Positions 1 through 9,597 of a stretch of 64,000 bases of DNA are shown one piece after another. A program made the position numbers and the translations under genes. Under the pieces are notes generated by a model. The model saw only the letters and a list, made by a program, of their open reading frames with translations, ran no database searches and was not told the DNA's origin. This DNA comes from Bog-532 sp963775825 (lineage in GTDB: Bacteria > Actinomycetota > Actinomycetes > Streptosporangiales > Streptosporangiaceae): positions 1 through 64,000 of the forward strand of contig CAVZKY010000068.1 in NCBI GenBank assembly GCA_963775825.1, given 5' to 3'. Each line of letters begins with the position of its first letter. The first letter of the stretch is position 1.

Positions 1-73
1 CCGTTGACGGGGCGCGCCCAGCCCGGCCATAATTCAGTACCGCTTAGTACGTGGTGCTGACTGATTCGAGCGG

Positions 74-398
74 GATGCCCATTGCACGGCAAGTTCGATG
101 ACCTGGGACGGTTCGCTGACCCATGGGTGCTCATCCTGACCAGTCTGTCCGACGGGCCCAACCACGGTTACGCGATCATGACCGACGTCGCCGCATTCAG
201 CAGGGTGGGAATGGAGCCCGGCACCTTGTACGGGGCGCTGTCGCGGCTGGAGAAGCGGGGCTGGATCCGGCCGCTAGAAACCGACGAGCGGCGCCGCCCG
301 TATCAGATCACCGCGGCCGGCCAGTCCGTCCTGGCCGAGCAGCTCAAGACCATGCAGCAGGTCGTCCGTACTGGGCCCGGCGCATCGCGACCGCGTAG
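74..398 (+). pseudogene. PadR-family transcriptional regulator, frame-disrupted at both ends
   Basis: Winged-helix repressor of the PadR type. The readable frame from a TTG at 82 gives HGKFDDLGRFADP, HGYAIMTDV, a recognition-helix region MEPGTLYGALSRLEKRG and the wing RRRPYQITAAGQ, which are family hallmarks. An ATG at 74 would be the natural start (ATGCCC before TTGCACGGC), but one extra base separates it from the frame. The 3' end also changes frame near 375, where another frame gives RRIATA and a stop at 398, just before an AGGA motif and the next gene's ATG at 408. PadR genes often sit directly upstream of the membrane or secreted protein they control, as here. It is probably non-functional unless the two indels are sequence errors. 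Confidence 0.7.
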
Positions 399-407
399 GG
401 AGGACCG

Positions 408-1753
408 ATGCGCCCGCCCTTAGCTGCCCGGCTATCCGTGCCCTGGTCGCCTGCTATCCGCCCCGCTGGAAGCAGCGCTACCGCAAGGAGATGCTCGATG
501 TCCTCGACCAGCACCGGGCCAGTCCCCGCACGGTCCTGTCCCTGGCCGGCGGCGCGGTGACCGCCCACCTGGACCCGAGCTACCGGATGGGGAGGCCGGT
601 GATCAAGAACAAAGCCGTCCGGGCACTCTTGATCGCCGCCGCCGGCTGCCTGGCGGTGATCGCGCTGGTGTACGGCGTGTTTACCTACACCGATGTGAAC
701 CAGCTCATCGGCAACCTGGTCTGGCATCCCGGCCATGCCGAAGGCGACATCGCCCTGGTGCTCACCCCGGATCAGCGCCTCTTGGCCACCTAGGCGGGCG
801 GTGAGCCCGATACCGCGGTCATCACCCTATGTCGGTCGGCCCCGCTGGGCTGCGGCGGCTGTCCTCGTTCGAGGGTGGCATCACCGTGGCCATTGCCCCG
901 GACGGCCGCCTGGTGGCCACGTCCGGGTACGGCGGGGACGCCGCGCTGTGGAACGTGACCCGGCCCCGTCATCCGGCCTTGCTGGCGGTGCTGAAGCCCG
1001 GCTCCTCCAATGCCCTGTGGGGCGAGGCCTTCTCCCCCGACAGCAAGCTGCTGGCCGCGGCCTACGGCGGCACTACTAGCCCTGTGGGACGTCGCCCGCC
1101 CGGCCCAGCCACGGCTGCTGACCGTGCTGGACGCCCACGTCGGCCCGGTAACCCACGCCGACATCGCGTTCTCCCCGGACGGGCACCTGCTGGCCCTGGC
1201 CAGCGGCAACGGCCAGGTCACCATCTGGGACGTGACCCGCCCGGCCCGCGCCGCCCCGGTCGCGACCATCACGGGCCGGGACGGCTACTTCCAGGCCCTG
1301 GCGTTCTCGCCGCAAGGCGACCTGCTGGCAGGGGTGACCACCGGAGGTACGGTGCTGGTGTACCGGCTGGACGACTCGGGCCGCCCGACTCTGACGGCCA
1401 GCCGCTCCGGACTCGCGGCGCAGGCCCTGTACCCGGGCGGGGTGCGGGCCCCGGCCGGGCTGGCGGCGAGCTGCCCCGGCTGCATGGCCCCCTCGTACGC
1501 GCTGGGCTTCGCTCCCGGCGGGCGCGCCCTGACCGTCGTGCTCGACAAAATCCTTCCCGACAACTCCTCCAGGGACACGGCGTTCACCTGGCAGGTGACC
1601 GCGTCAGGCAGCCTGACCGGCGGCACCTCGGCCGCCCGCGACACCTGGGACGGGCAGCCCGCGCTGGCCCCGGACGGCCGCACCATCGTCGACGGCTCGG
1701 CGTTCGGCCGCACTGCGGTAGGCCTGTGGGAGCTGCCAGCCGCCGCAGGGTAG
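408..1753 (+). pseudogene. Membrane-anchored WD40-like beta-propeller protein, frameshifted remnant
   Basis: The gene starts at ATG 408, ten bases after the PadR stop. Frame changes occur near 430 and 790 (stop at 791-793), and near 1075. Read across the frames it encodes a cytosolic segment (ACYPPRWKQRYRKEML), one transmembrane helix (about 605-690, ALLIAAAGCLAVIALVYGVF) and a string of blades with WD40-type signatures: SPDSKLLAAA, LALWDVARPAQP, FSPDGHLLALASGNGQ, VTIWDVTRPARA, FSPQGDLLAG. The propeller is predicted to be extracytoplasmic. At least three single-base losses break the reading frame, so I call it a pseudogene, although an intact version would be a typical PadR-linked sensor or scaffold. 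Ligand unknown. Confidence 0.65.
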
Positions 1754-1904
1754 CCCTAGCACAGCCGAGGCCGTCGGGAAGTGCACCCTCGCGGACCGCC
1801 GACCGACTGCAGCGAAGCGACAATAACCGGACGCGAGCGAAGCGAGCAGGGGCAGGTCAGACCACCCAATCGGCTCAGTTACTCGACAGGGGAGCAAAAT
1901 GGAT

Positions 1905-2180
1905 CGCGTGGGCGAGGCCAAGCGGCGCCGTCTGCCTGATGTACGTAGTGCTGAGACCAAACGCTGACCCATCGCCGACAGCGGCCTCGATGGCCTCCGC
2001 GGTATCTCCCCACCACCAGCCCGACGTCGGTAATGCCCGCGTCCCGGATGGCCTCGAGGCCGTAAAACAGGACAGGTTTGTTAGCCACCGGGAGCAGCTG
2101 CTTGGCGGAAGTGTGCGTGATAGGGCCTCAGCCTGGTTCCCGCACCCCCCGACAGGACTAGTGCCTTCATAAGGTACCGC
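1905..2180 (-). pseudogene. Duplicated 5' fragment of rmlA
   Basis: On the minus strand this reads MKALVLSGGAGTRLRP from an ATG at 2170, then in a shifted frame ANKPVLFYGLEAIRDAGITD. The DNA aligns along its length with the 5' end of the intact rmlA at 10397-10661, in the same orientation, with roughly 30 scattered mismatches. An extra G (gggcctcag versus ggcctcag) breaks the frame. It stops after about 90 codons, so only the nucleotidyltransferase N-terminus is present. It is a diverged partial duplicate with no coding value. Confidence 0.8.
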
Positions 2181-3049
2181 ACCAAAACCCGGCAAGCCCG
2201 GCCCCGGGTGGCCCCGGGATCAAAGAACCGCCACCCGGCCCAGCGTCACGACGTGGGAAAAGCCGGAATAAGGAAGAAATCCCCGCCAGCGGCACCAAGA
2301 AGACAGCCTAAACGGCAAGCTTAGTTTTCCTATCCAGCAGGTTCGACACTATTTGCACCGCTCTGTACGCTGGGGCCGCGGACTTCTTCTGGGCCCTGGG
2401 TGACTTTATGGGCGACACGAGTTGGGTTCGGCGATGGACCCACTGGGCAACTGCCCGGGCGAAGCGTCCGTCATCCGGGCACGAGGAGGAGCCCGCACTT
2501 CCGCGGGAGAAGATGTCAAAGCCGCGCGGGCGTAGCCGATGGCTAGCTTCGAGGGCGTCGGCCATCGATGAGATCCAGCATCCACCCGCCGAAACCGCTG
2601 CCCTCGACCAGCCTGCCGGTCTTGCTCGGCGGCTAGTTCCTGACGGCTTCCGATGGCCCCCCGCCGGTCCCGCCGTAGGGCCGGTCCCTGGCGGTCTTGC
2701 GCGTCCACCTGCCGGTCCTGCCGGGCAGAAGGTTGCTGGCGGCTTCCGATGGCCTCCTGCGGGTCCTGCCGGGACAGTTGGTTCCTGGCGGCCTTACACG
2801 GTCGTCGGCAAGACTGATCGAGCCGCCACGGTCTCTCCCGGCGCCATACCCGTCGCCCGCAAGCCTCCAGCGTCCGCCTCGCGATCCAGAGCAGAGCCCC
2901 CGATCCCAGCAGTGGTCCGCCACGGCAGCGAGTCAGCGGCCGGGTCGTGATACGTCGCCAGGGCCAGCGCCCAGTGGCAGGTCAGGGGCCCTAAACGGTG
3001 CGGAGCCGGATAGGCCCGCGGCGGAGCGGCCTACCGTTTCAAGCCGGAG
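2181..3049. other. Gene-free GC-rich stretch with degenerate tandem repeats
   Basis: No coding region is supported. The open frames crossing it are rich in proline, arginine and alanine and match nothing I recognise. The only internal order is the short imperfect tandem repeat at about 2638-2800, listed separately. Confidence 0.5.
2638..2800. repeat. Imperfect tandem repeat, about 50-bp unit
   Basis: Three to four degenerate units are built on the pattern cctggcggcttccgatggcc followed by a cctgccggtcctgccggg-like block and a GTTG/GGTT spacer. Copies start near 2640, 2690, 2738 and 2786. Identity between units is visibly uneven, so this is an old repeat. Confidence 0.45.
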
Positions 3050-3087
3050 GTGGTAGTGACGCTACGGTCAGGAAGCCCGCAGCTTGG

Positions 3088-3390
3088 GGTGAGATGCCTG
3101 TGCGCCCGTCTGGCGGAGGCTCCGTCTGGACAGCAGCAGGCTAGCTGCGGTCCTGTCATGGGACAAAGGGACCCGAGGCCAGGCACAATGGGCCTCACCA
3201 ACTCTGTCCTCAGCAAGGGAGAACCGGCCGTGTCCATGTGACGGTTAGCTGGGAATAGAGGGGCGGGAGATGCTGGCGGGGAGCGTGACTCACGCTGGCG
3301 GCAGAGGCCGGGTGGACAGTGGTGGCTGCCGCAGCCAGCGACGCATGGGATACGGCCAGGCGCGGGTTCGCCCAGCCTTGGGCACGGGGA
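3088..3390 (+). other. Possible 5' remnant of a group II intron (low confidence)
   Basis: The stretch opens with GTGCGCCCG, a match to the GUGYG start of group II introns. It continues with a structured, non-coding GC-rich sequence containing paired segments such as AGCGTGA/TCACGCT around 3282-3297 and a CAGCAAGGGAGAACCGG stretch, which resembles the ribozyme domain I of actinobacterial group II introns from memory. No reverse transcriptase follows; the next recognisable coding fragment is a different protein. If it is an intron it is a truncated 5' piece. It may equally be the untranslated leader of a lost gene. Confidence 0.22.
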
Positions 3391-3409
3391 TACAAAGCAG
3401 ACCTGCCTC

Positions 3410-3720
3410 GCGGAACAGCGGCTCGACGAGACCCATAAGGAGCTGACCAAGGCGACTCGGACGAACGCGGAGCAGACCCGCATGGCGCTGGCCGAGCGGT
3501 GGGCGGGGCGGCTGGCTGACCTACTGGAGGAGCAGCCGAGCATCGAGGCGGACTTGCGCGTCCTGGTACGGGAGGTTCAGGCAGCTTGCCCACCCGGGTG
3601 GTGTCCGCATCCCGCTTGGTCGCTGCCGAATCCCGCCCGGTCGCTGACGAGCCGGATATGACAATAGTTTTTAGTGCAAGTACTAGGAAGGCAACCACCG
3701 CAGTCCCTCCGGATGCTGCG
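3410..3720 (+). pseudogene. Fragment of a coiled-coil hypothetical protein
   Basis: The frame from 3410 gives a charged helical segment, AEQRLDETHKELTKATRT and then ADLLEEQPSIEADLRVLV, before the frame is lost near 3590. The neighbouring frame continues VSASRLVAAESRPVADEPD. This pattern (helical segment, then a VSAS-rich linker) resembles the C-terminal part of actinobacterial hypothetical proteins that precede TPR proteins. It has no start of its own and runs into the TPR remnant, so it is probably part of the same decayed locus. Function unknown. Confidence 0.4.
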
Positions 3721-5063
3721 GCACGGCATGAATTCGCCGACCTCCTGCCCGGACCCCAGTCGGTTCTCAGCCCTGAGGGTCCGGACACCCTCGCGGACCG
3801 GCTCAGGCTGGCCTCCTGGATCGGGCAGGCCGGGGGATGCGGCTACCGCGCGAGGTCTGTTTGTCGCACTGCTGCCCCTGTGCGAGCGACTCCAGGGTCC
3901 TGAGCAACCCGACACCCTCGCCGCCAGGAACGAGCTGCCTGCTGGACGGGGCAGGCGGGGGATGCGGCCGCCGCCCGCGATCAGCTCGCCGCACTGTTGC
4001 CGGTATGCCAGCAGGTCCTCGGTCCCGAACACCCGGACAGCCTGGCCGTCCGGGGCCAGTCTTGCCTACTGGACCGGACAGGCGGGGGATGCGGCCGCCG
4101 CCCGCGATGAGTTCGCCGCGCTGGTGCCCGTATGCGAGCGCGTACTGGGTCCCGAGTATCCCAACACCCTTATCCTCCGTCACAATCTCGCCGACTTCGC
4201 TGGTTACGCCGGGGATGCGGCCGCGGCGCGGGATCAATTCGCCGCGCTACTGCCGGCCCGCGAGCGCGCCTCGGTCCGGATCACCCTGACACTTTGACCG
4301 GTGGCTCAACCTCGCCTACTGGACTGGGGGCGCGGGGGATGCGCCCCGGGCCCGCGACCAGTACCGGCGCTGCTATCCGTCCGAGAACGGTGTCCGGCCT
4401 GGAACACCCCGACACCCTGGCCGTCTGGAAGGAACTTGCCTACTGGACCGGGCAGGCCGGGGATGCGGCCGCCGCGCGCGATGAATGGCCGCGCTGTGCC
4501 CGTTTCGAGCGGGTATTGGGTCCTGAGCATCCCGACACCCTGACCGTCCGCCATATCTCGCCGATTTCATCGGCTACGCCGGGGATGCGGCCGCGGCCCG
4601 CGATAGTTCGCCACTCTCCTCCCCCTATGTGAGCGCGTCCTGGGTCCGGATCACCCCGGCACTGGCCATGCGGATGGAACTCGCGGCCTGGACGGGAGCG
4701 CCGGGGACGAAAGCCGGGCCTGCGCTCAGCTCGCCACCCTGCTGGCGGTACGCGAGCGGATCTCGGTCCGGAGCACCCCGATACCCTGGCCACTCGCGCC
4801 AGCCTCGCGTACTGGACCGCACAGGCCGGAGATCCGGTCGGGCCCGCGACCAATACGCCGCGCTCCTGGCGGTACGCAGCGGGTCCTCGGGCCGGAGCAC
4901 CCCGACACTCTGGCCACCCGGCACCGGCTCGCCTACTGGACCGCCGTCGCAGGAGATCCAGCCGGGGCCCACAACAATTCGCCACGCTCCTGATGGTTCG
5001 CGAGCGGGTCCTAGGGCCGAGCATCCCGACACCCTGCCACACGTACGAGCCTCGCCCAGTTGA
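3721..5063 (+). pseudogene. Kinesin-light-chain-type TPR repeat protein, multiply frameshifted
   Basis: Short in-frame islands show the 42-residue TPR_12-type unit: LAYWTGQAGDAAAARDEF, ALVPVCERVLGPEYPNTL and variants such as RVLGPEHPDTLTVRH. The conserved GPEHPDTL block recurs at about 3771, 3895, 4020, 4147, 4273, 4393, 4518, 4642, 4766, 4889 and 5012, giving eleven units. Intact units would be 126 nt, but the observed spacings run from 120 to 127 nt, so the frame is lost in almost every repeat. Relatives are often the C-terminal scaffold of NB-ARC-like or helix-turn-helix proteins in actinomycetes. No start codon or N-terminal domain is identifiable. Confidence 0.75.
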
Positions 5064-5315
5064 CCAATGGACCAGGCGTAGGCGGTCCCACCGCAAGAGG
5101 TTCCGTCGAGTGGACATTAAGTGATGGGAGACTTTGACGTCGGAAGTCGTCAATATCGAGTCAAGTTTGACGCGGCGGGCCAGAACGGCTGGTGGATGCA
5201 GATTCGGCCTGCTGTTGACCATCACCAGACTGGACAATGTGTCATATTCAGGCCATCAACGTGTGACCGCCGGTGCTAGCGGGGCTGGCACCGGCGGGGA
5301 TTATGGAGGGCGCCA

Positions 5316-5500
5316 GTGCCGACCGACTACGGCAGGATCCGCGACGAGAACATCGCCCGGTACGGCTGGGACACCGCGGTGCTGGGCCTACCCGGTCAAC
5401 TCTACAGCGAGCGCCACCACTTCATCTTCGAGCTGATCCAGAACGCCGAGGACGCCTACGGCCGTAACGGTGCCCGGCCCCTGGCCGACCCGGAACTGGA
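5316..5500 (+). pseudogene. 5' stub of a sacsin-type (HSP90-like) ATPase gene
   Basis: A GTG at 5316, preceded by GGAGGG, starts MPTDYGRIRDENIARYG, followed by LYSERHHFIFELIQNAEDA. This is the characteristic start of large proteins with a sacsin-like/HSP90-like GHKL ATPase domain; the ELIQNAEDA motif carries the Mg-binding Asn. After about 50 residues the similarity ends and the frame runs into unrelated sequence. Full-length relatives exceed 1000 residues and some lie in defence-type loci. Only the first part of the ATP-binding domain remains here. Confidence 0.6.
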
Positions 5501-5580
5501 GGCCTTCGTACCCTGGAACGCCACTCGCGGAGACCGGCAAGCCTGGGCACGGCCAACCGATCCAGACCGGCTGACTGACA

Positions 5581-5930
5581 ACCGCCCGGCCAAGGCGTCA
5601 CCGCCCAGCGGCGGCCACGCCGTCCGTCACCCTGCCCGGCACCAGCGACCATGCCAAAGCCAGGCTGCGCACATGCATGTGGTACCTGGCCGGCCACGAT
5701 GGTGGGGAGCAGATCCTGTTCGTGGGTGTGGCCCAGGAGAAGACCCAGGTGTGGCGGACCCGGCCGCACCGGGACCCGGTGACCGGCAAGCGGTATCCCT
5801 GGCCGTGGCAGGAGCAGGCGATGGTCAATCACAGGTATTTCTACGGGTTCGACGCCGATTTCGGGGAGCAGATCTGCCCGCCGATGAGCTTCGATCGGTG
5901 GGGGAGCACTGTCGCAAGGCTGACGACTTG
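5581..5930 (+). pseudogene. Internal fragment of a conserved hypothetical protein
   Basis: One frame gives DHAKARLRTCMWYLAGHDGG, then VGVAQEKTQVWRTR, HRDPVTGKRYPWPWQEQAMV and NHRYFYGFDADFGEQICPP. It reads like real protein and I recall related hypothetical proteins with an NHxYFYxxDxDFGPFF-like core, but I cannot name a function. Both ends are lost: there is no plausible start upstream and the sequence after FDADFG diverges. I read it as a mobile-region remnant. Confidence 0.4.
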
Positions 5931-6237
5931 GAGCTACGCGGTACCGGCGCCAGCCGCTCTTCTTTTCCCAAGAGAAGTATACAAAGCAACGAGTCACCTC
6001 AGTGAGTGGCCGCTGACGATACGCTGGGGGATAATCTCGGGGATGATTTGGGTGTTGAGCTCTTGCTTTCAGGATTTCCGTAATGAGCCAGATCGAATTA
6101 CGGTGCTTGGCCGGCAGTTGACGGGCAAGCCGGCAACTACTGTTACGCGTCGGGTCGGCATGAGGTACCTGGTGTCCTTCCGCCATCTCGTGATGCTGCC
6201 GTGTAGCAAGGTGTCCGTGCCGGAGGATCAGTTTTAG

Positions 6238-8911
6238 ATGAGTTCGTCGTCGCTTTCCGCGACCGTACGCCGTGGGGCTCTCTGGAGCATCGCCACTACG
6301 GCGATGCTAAAGTTTGCCAACGTTCTTATTACAGCTGTTATTGCTCATATTCTTGATCCTCGCGACTTCGGTGTCTATGCCGTAGCTCTGACGGCATATG
6401 GAATTGTAAACGCCGTGGGTGAGCTCGGCCTTGGGTTATGCCTAACTCGGGCTGACCTAGATATAGACTCTCTAGCACCGACTATGACGACCGTGGCGAT
6501 GACAACCAACGCCATACAAGCAGCCGTAATGGTCGCCTTTGCGAGCCAATCGCTGCGGCACTCGGCTCGGCTGCAGCAGCAGGCCCGATCAGAGTACTGG
6601 CGCTCGCTATGCTTATCAGTGGTATATTTGCCGTACCTGGCGCGCAACTTATCAGAGACTTCAGGCAGGATAAAATATTCCTAGCTAACATTATTGGTTT
6701 CCTGCCGTCCACCGCTGTACTCATTCTATTGGCTATATCTGGTAGCGGAGCGATGGCGTTTGCGTGGTCCATGGTTGTCGAGCACTACTATTTCAGGCTG
6801 CGTGATAGTTGCGTCAGTGCCCCGGCACTATCGACCAGGATTCTCCCGCGGTGCCATAATGTGCTTGTTAAGTTCGGCTTCCCTCTAGCAGGCGCCAATA
6901 TCATAAACTACGTTCTCTTGAACGGAGACTACGCTGTCGTCGGCCATCTTGCGGGTGCCGTTGCGCTTGGCGCTTACGTGTTGGCCTTCAACGTGGCGTC
7001 CTGGCCCTCCAGTCTTCTCGGTTTTATGATCAACAATGTATCAATGCCTGCATTTTCGCGCGTCAAGGACGACGCTGATCGACTGAAAAATGCGATTGCT
7101 AAAGCGCTGCGCGCGATCTCGCTGGCAGTAATGCCTATAAGTGCCTTGACAATAGCACTTGCCCGTCCAATCGTATTGACATTGTACGGCCATAAATGGC
7201 TGGCCTCAATCCAGCCGCTTGCGATTCTCGCTTCCTACGGGGCGATTTCCATAATATGTGTTCTCTTTGCGAACATACTGGCCAGCCTGGGCCGGGAGAA
7301 GTTATTGATGGTCCAGCTAGTCTGGCTGTTTGCTTTGGTGCCCGCCATGGTGCTAGGCGTACACCGCAACGGAATTGTCGGCGCTGCCATTGCTCATGTA
7401 ATTGTCATTATACCGATCGTATTGCCAATCTACCTTTTCGGCTTGAGGAAGATAACTGACCTGACCCAGCTGGCAAGGGCGGTCCTGCCTGCGCTTGTAG
7501 CTGCATCGGTAGCCGCGCTCGCAGCTGCGAGCATTGCTTCGCGATTCGCATATCCATTGGTGCAGCTGATAACCGGCCTTGCGGCTGGCGTGCTAACTTA
7601 TGTCGTTATCGTCATCCCGTACGCTATGACATTGCTTAGTCAAGAGCAGATTATGAAGCTGCATATGAGGCGGATTCTCCGCCTTTACAGCAGCGGGGCA
7701 CGGATGATCGGCCTGCCTGCTAGCGGCCAGCCTAGGGACGTTGGCAACAGGAGCGGCGGAGTTGCACGGCGGATTCCCGCCCATACCAGCCATGACCAGT
7801 CGCCAGAAGTGGTGGCTGGCGGCGGGCTCAGATGGGACGGCGCTCGCAGTCAGGACCACATGGTCATTGTGGCAGGCGCCCCGTCCAGGCTGGCCGATGT
7901 GCGCGCGGTGGCCTCGGCGGCGACGACGCCGATCCCCGTCGTCCGGGCCGGTAAGGATCATCCCGTGGACGCAACGGCTACCACGCCACTGCCCGTGGTG
8001 CCGTCCGGTCTGCTTCCGCGTGTCAACGCCGCCACCGTACAGCCTCAGGAGCAAACCGGTACGCAGCGCTCGTTGTGGAGGGGGCTGCGAGCCCGGCTTC
8101 TGCGATCCGAGATGTCCGGGGACGCTGCCACCGTCGAGGCCCGTACGCAGCCCGCCGAAACTGCGCCGCCGGTACGGGGAGCGACGCCCCCACGATGAGC
8201 GGGATCGCACGCCCGCGGTGACCCGGTTCGACACGCCTGCTGCGCCCCGCACTGGCGCGCCAGCGGACACCCGGCCCGACATGTTTCCCATGCCCCGTGC
8301 CGGAATGGCTGCGGACACGCCGCCTGAAATCTTTCCCGCCCCGCGCGCCAGCGCGCCCGGTGCAGCGCCGCGCCGGGTACCCGGCGAAGATCAGGACCAC
8401 CGGGTACCGCTGCGGCCACGCCCCTATGTCGGTGGTCCAGCCACTTCGCAGCGCGAGAAGGATCTAGCTCGCCGTAGCTGCCCGAGAATACGCTGCACAT
8501 GCGCGGATCCCATGACTTGCCCGGCCATAGCCGTGGAGCGCGAGCCTGCCGAGCGAGTCCCCAGCCATGGGCTGGCAGATGCCCTCGGTGGAACGGCAGC
8601 AGCCGGGCTTCACCACGTTGATGTCGCTCGCGCTGGCCTCAGCGGCGACCATGCCCATCCCCGTCATGCCCGGCGGGCTTGCCTACTCGTCTGCGACCAC
8701 GGCGACTATGCCGCTGCCGGTGGTGTCGGCCGATGTCGCTCTTCCCAGGCCGCACACCGACGCCGACGCGCGGCGGTCGCCGGTAGAGGAGGAGCACTCC
8801 GGCGGTCGTAAGGGGCCGGTTGACGGCCAGGACCGCGCAGGTAATTCACCGTCGCCAAAACCCAGCAGGCAGTCCCCTGGCGGGGTGTGGTACCGGCGGT
8901 TGTACCGCTAG
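6238..8911 (+). pseudogene. Wzx-like polysaccharide flippase with long proline-rich tail, frameshifted
   Basis: The N-terminus from ATG 6238 (ATVRRGALWSIATTAMLKFA, AHILDPRDFGVYAVALTAYG) is typical of the MOP-superfamily flippases that export lipid-linked polysaccharide units. Frame breaks occur near 6550 and as a compensating pair near 6790 and 6850, where another frame supplies CVIVASVPRHYRPGFSRG. The main frame then covers the remaining membrane helices to about 7690 (DYAVVGHLAGAVALGAYVLA, SLLGFMINNVSMPAFSRVK). A disordered Pro/Ala/Thr-rich tail follows, with A-T-T/M-P-I/L-P-V repeats, to a stop at 8198, and in another frame to 8911. The partner glycan genes next to it (rmlB, rmlA) fit a cell-surface deoxysugar locus. 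Likely inactive. Confidence 0.7.
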
Positions 8912-9375
8912 CATCGCCCACGGGGCAGGTCATCCCGTCGCCGGCGCGCTCGCCAGAGCCGTCGAAGTCGGCCTCCTCATCGCCGTCATAAGTGGCTATC
9001 CAGATCAGCTTTCGCGGACTGGAGCAGTTCTGGGAACGCACGACGCAAGGAGACTTGCCAGTCGCGGATCGGTTCAAGGTCGGCCGATGCCCAAGCGTCG
9101 GTGTCCCTGCACGCTGTAGGCCGGCCGAGATGCCGGGCGGGGATAGGCATTGCTCGTCGTCGCCCTTATTCGTACCAGCTCGGCGCCAAGCAGCCCGGAA
9201 ATCTCCGGGCTGGGAGCGGCCACGAACTCGCCCTGCTCCTGCGGGTCAACGCCCGCCACGTGCCCAGCTCGGCGAATGGGCGCGCCGGGTTTCGTCACCC
9301 GCACCGGATTCGGCACCAACCGCCTCAACACGCCGCCGACCGCCGCATCCTCGACAATCCGCGCCTGACCCTTAA
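8912..9375. other. Gene-free stretch between flippase remnant and rmlB fragment
   Basis: Several overlapping open frames exist on both strands, but none shows a recognisable motif or a consistent start with ribosome-binding site. It probably contains the junction where the 3' part of rmlB was lost. Confidence 0.4.
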
Positions 9376-9597
9376 CTACGCAGCATTGAGCAGAGAGGCG
9401 TCGCAGATATCGCCATTGACGAATTCGTACCGCGGGCTGCCGGAGATAGGCTCTGAGATTGGCCAGGTTGCCACCATAGGCAGCTTGCCCGGTACCGTCA
9501 CGCTGACGTCGCCGAATCCTGGGTACCCGCCGGTCGGTAGCGTCCGTACATAGTGAGAACCGATGAAACCCGCTCCACCGGTAACCAGAATCCTCAC
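9376..9597 (-). pseudogene. rmlB: dTDP-glucose 4,6-dehydratase, truncated N-terminal fragment
   Basis: The GTG start at 9597 overlaps the rmlA stop (GTGA). The product begins MRILVTGGAGFIGSHYVRTL, the Rossmann GxxGxxG NAD-binding start of RmlB, which converts dTDP-glucose to dTDP-4-keto-6-deoxyglucose. Around 9465-9490 a lost base and a gained base replace the expected KLTYxGNLANLE with KLPMVATWPISE, after which RYEFVNGDICDASLLN returns to frame. The gene stops after 73 residues, against about 330 for the family. It is a pseudogene, so dTDP-rhamnose synthesis cannot be completed from this locus. Confidence 0.85.

Noticed and set aside
2408..2950. 180-residue open frame
   Set aside because: Pro/Ala/Arg-rich and caused by the GC-rich repeat; no ribosome-binding site or motif.
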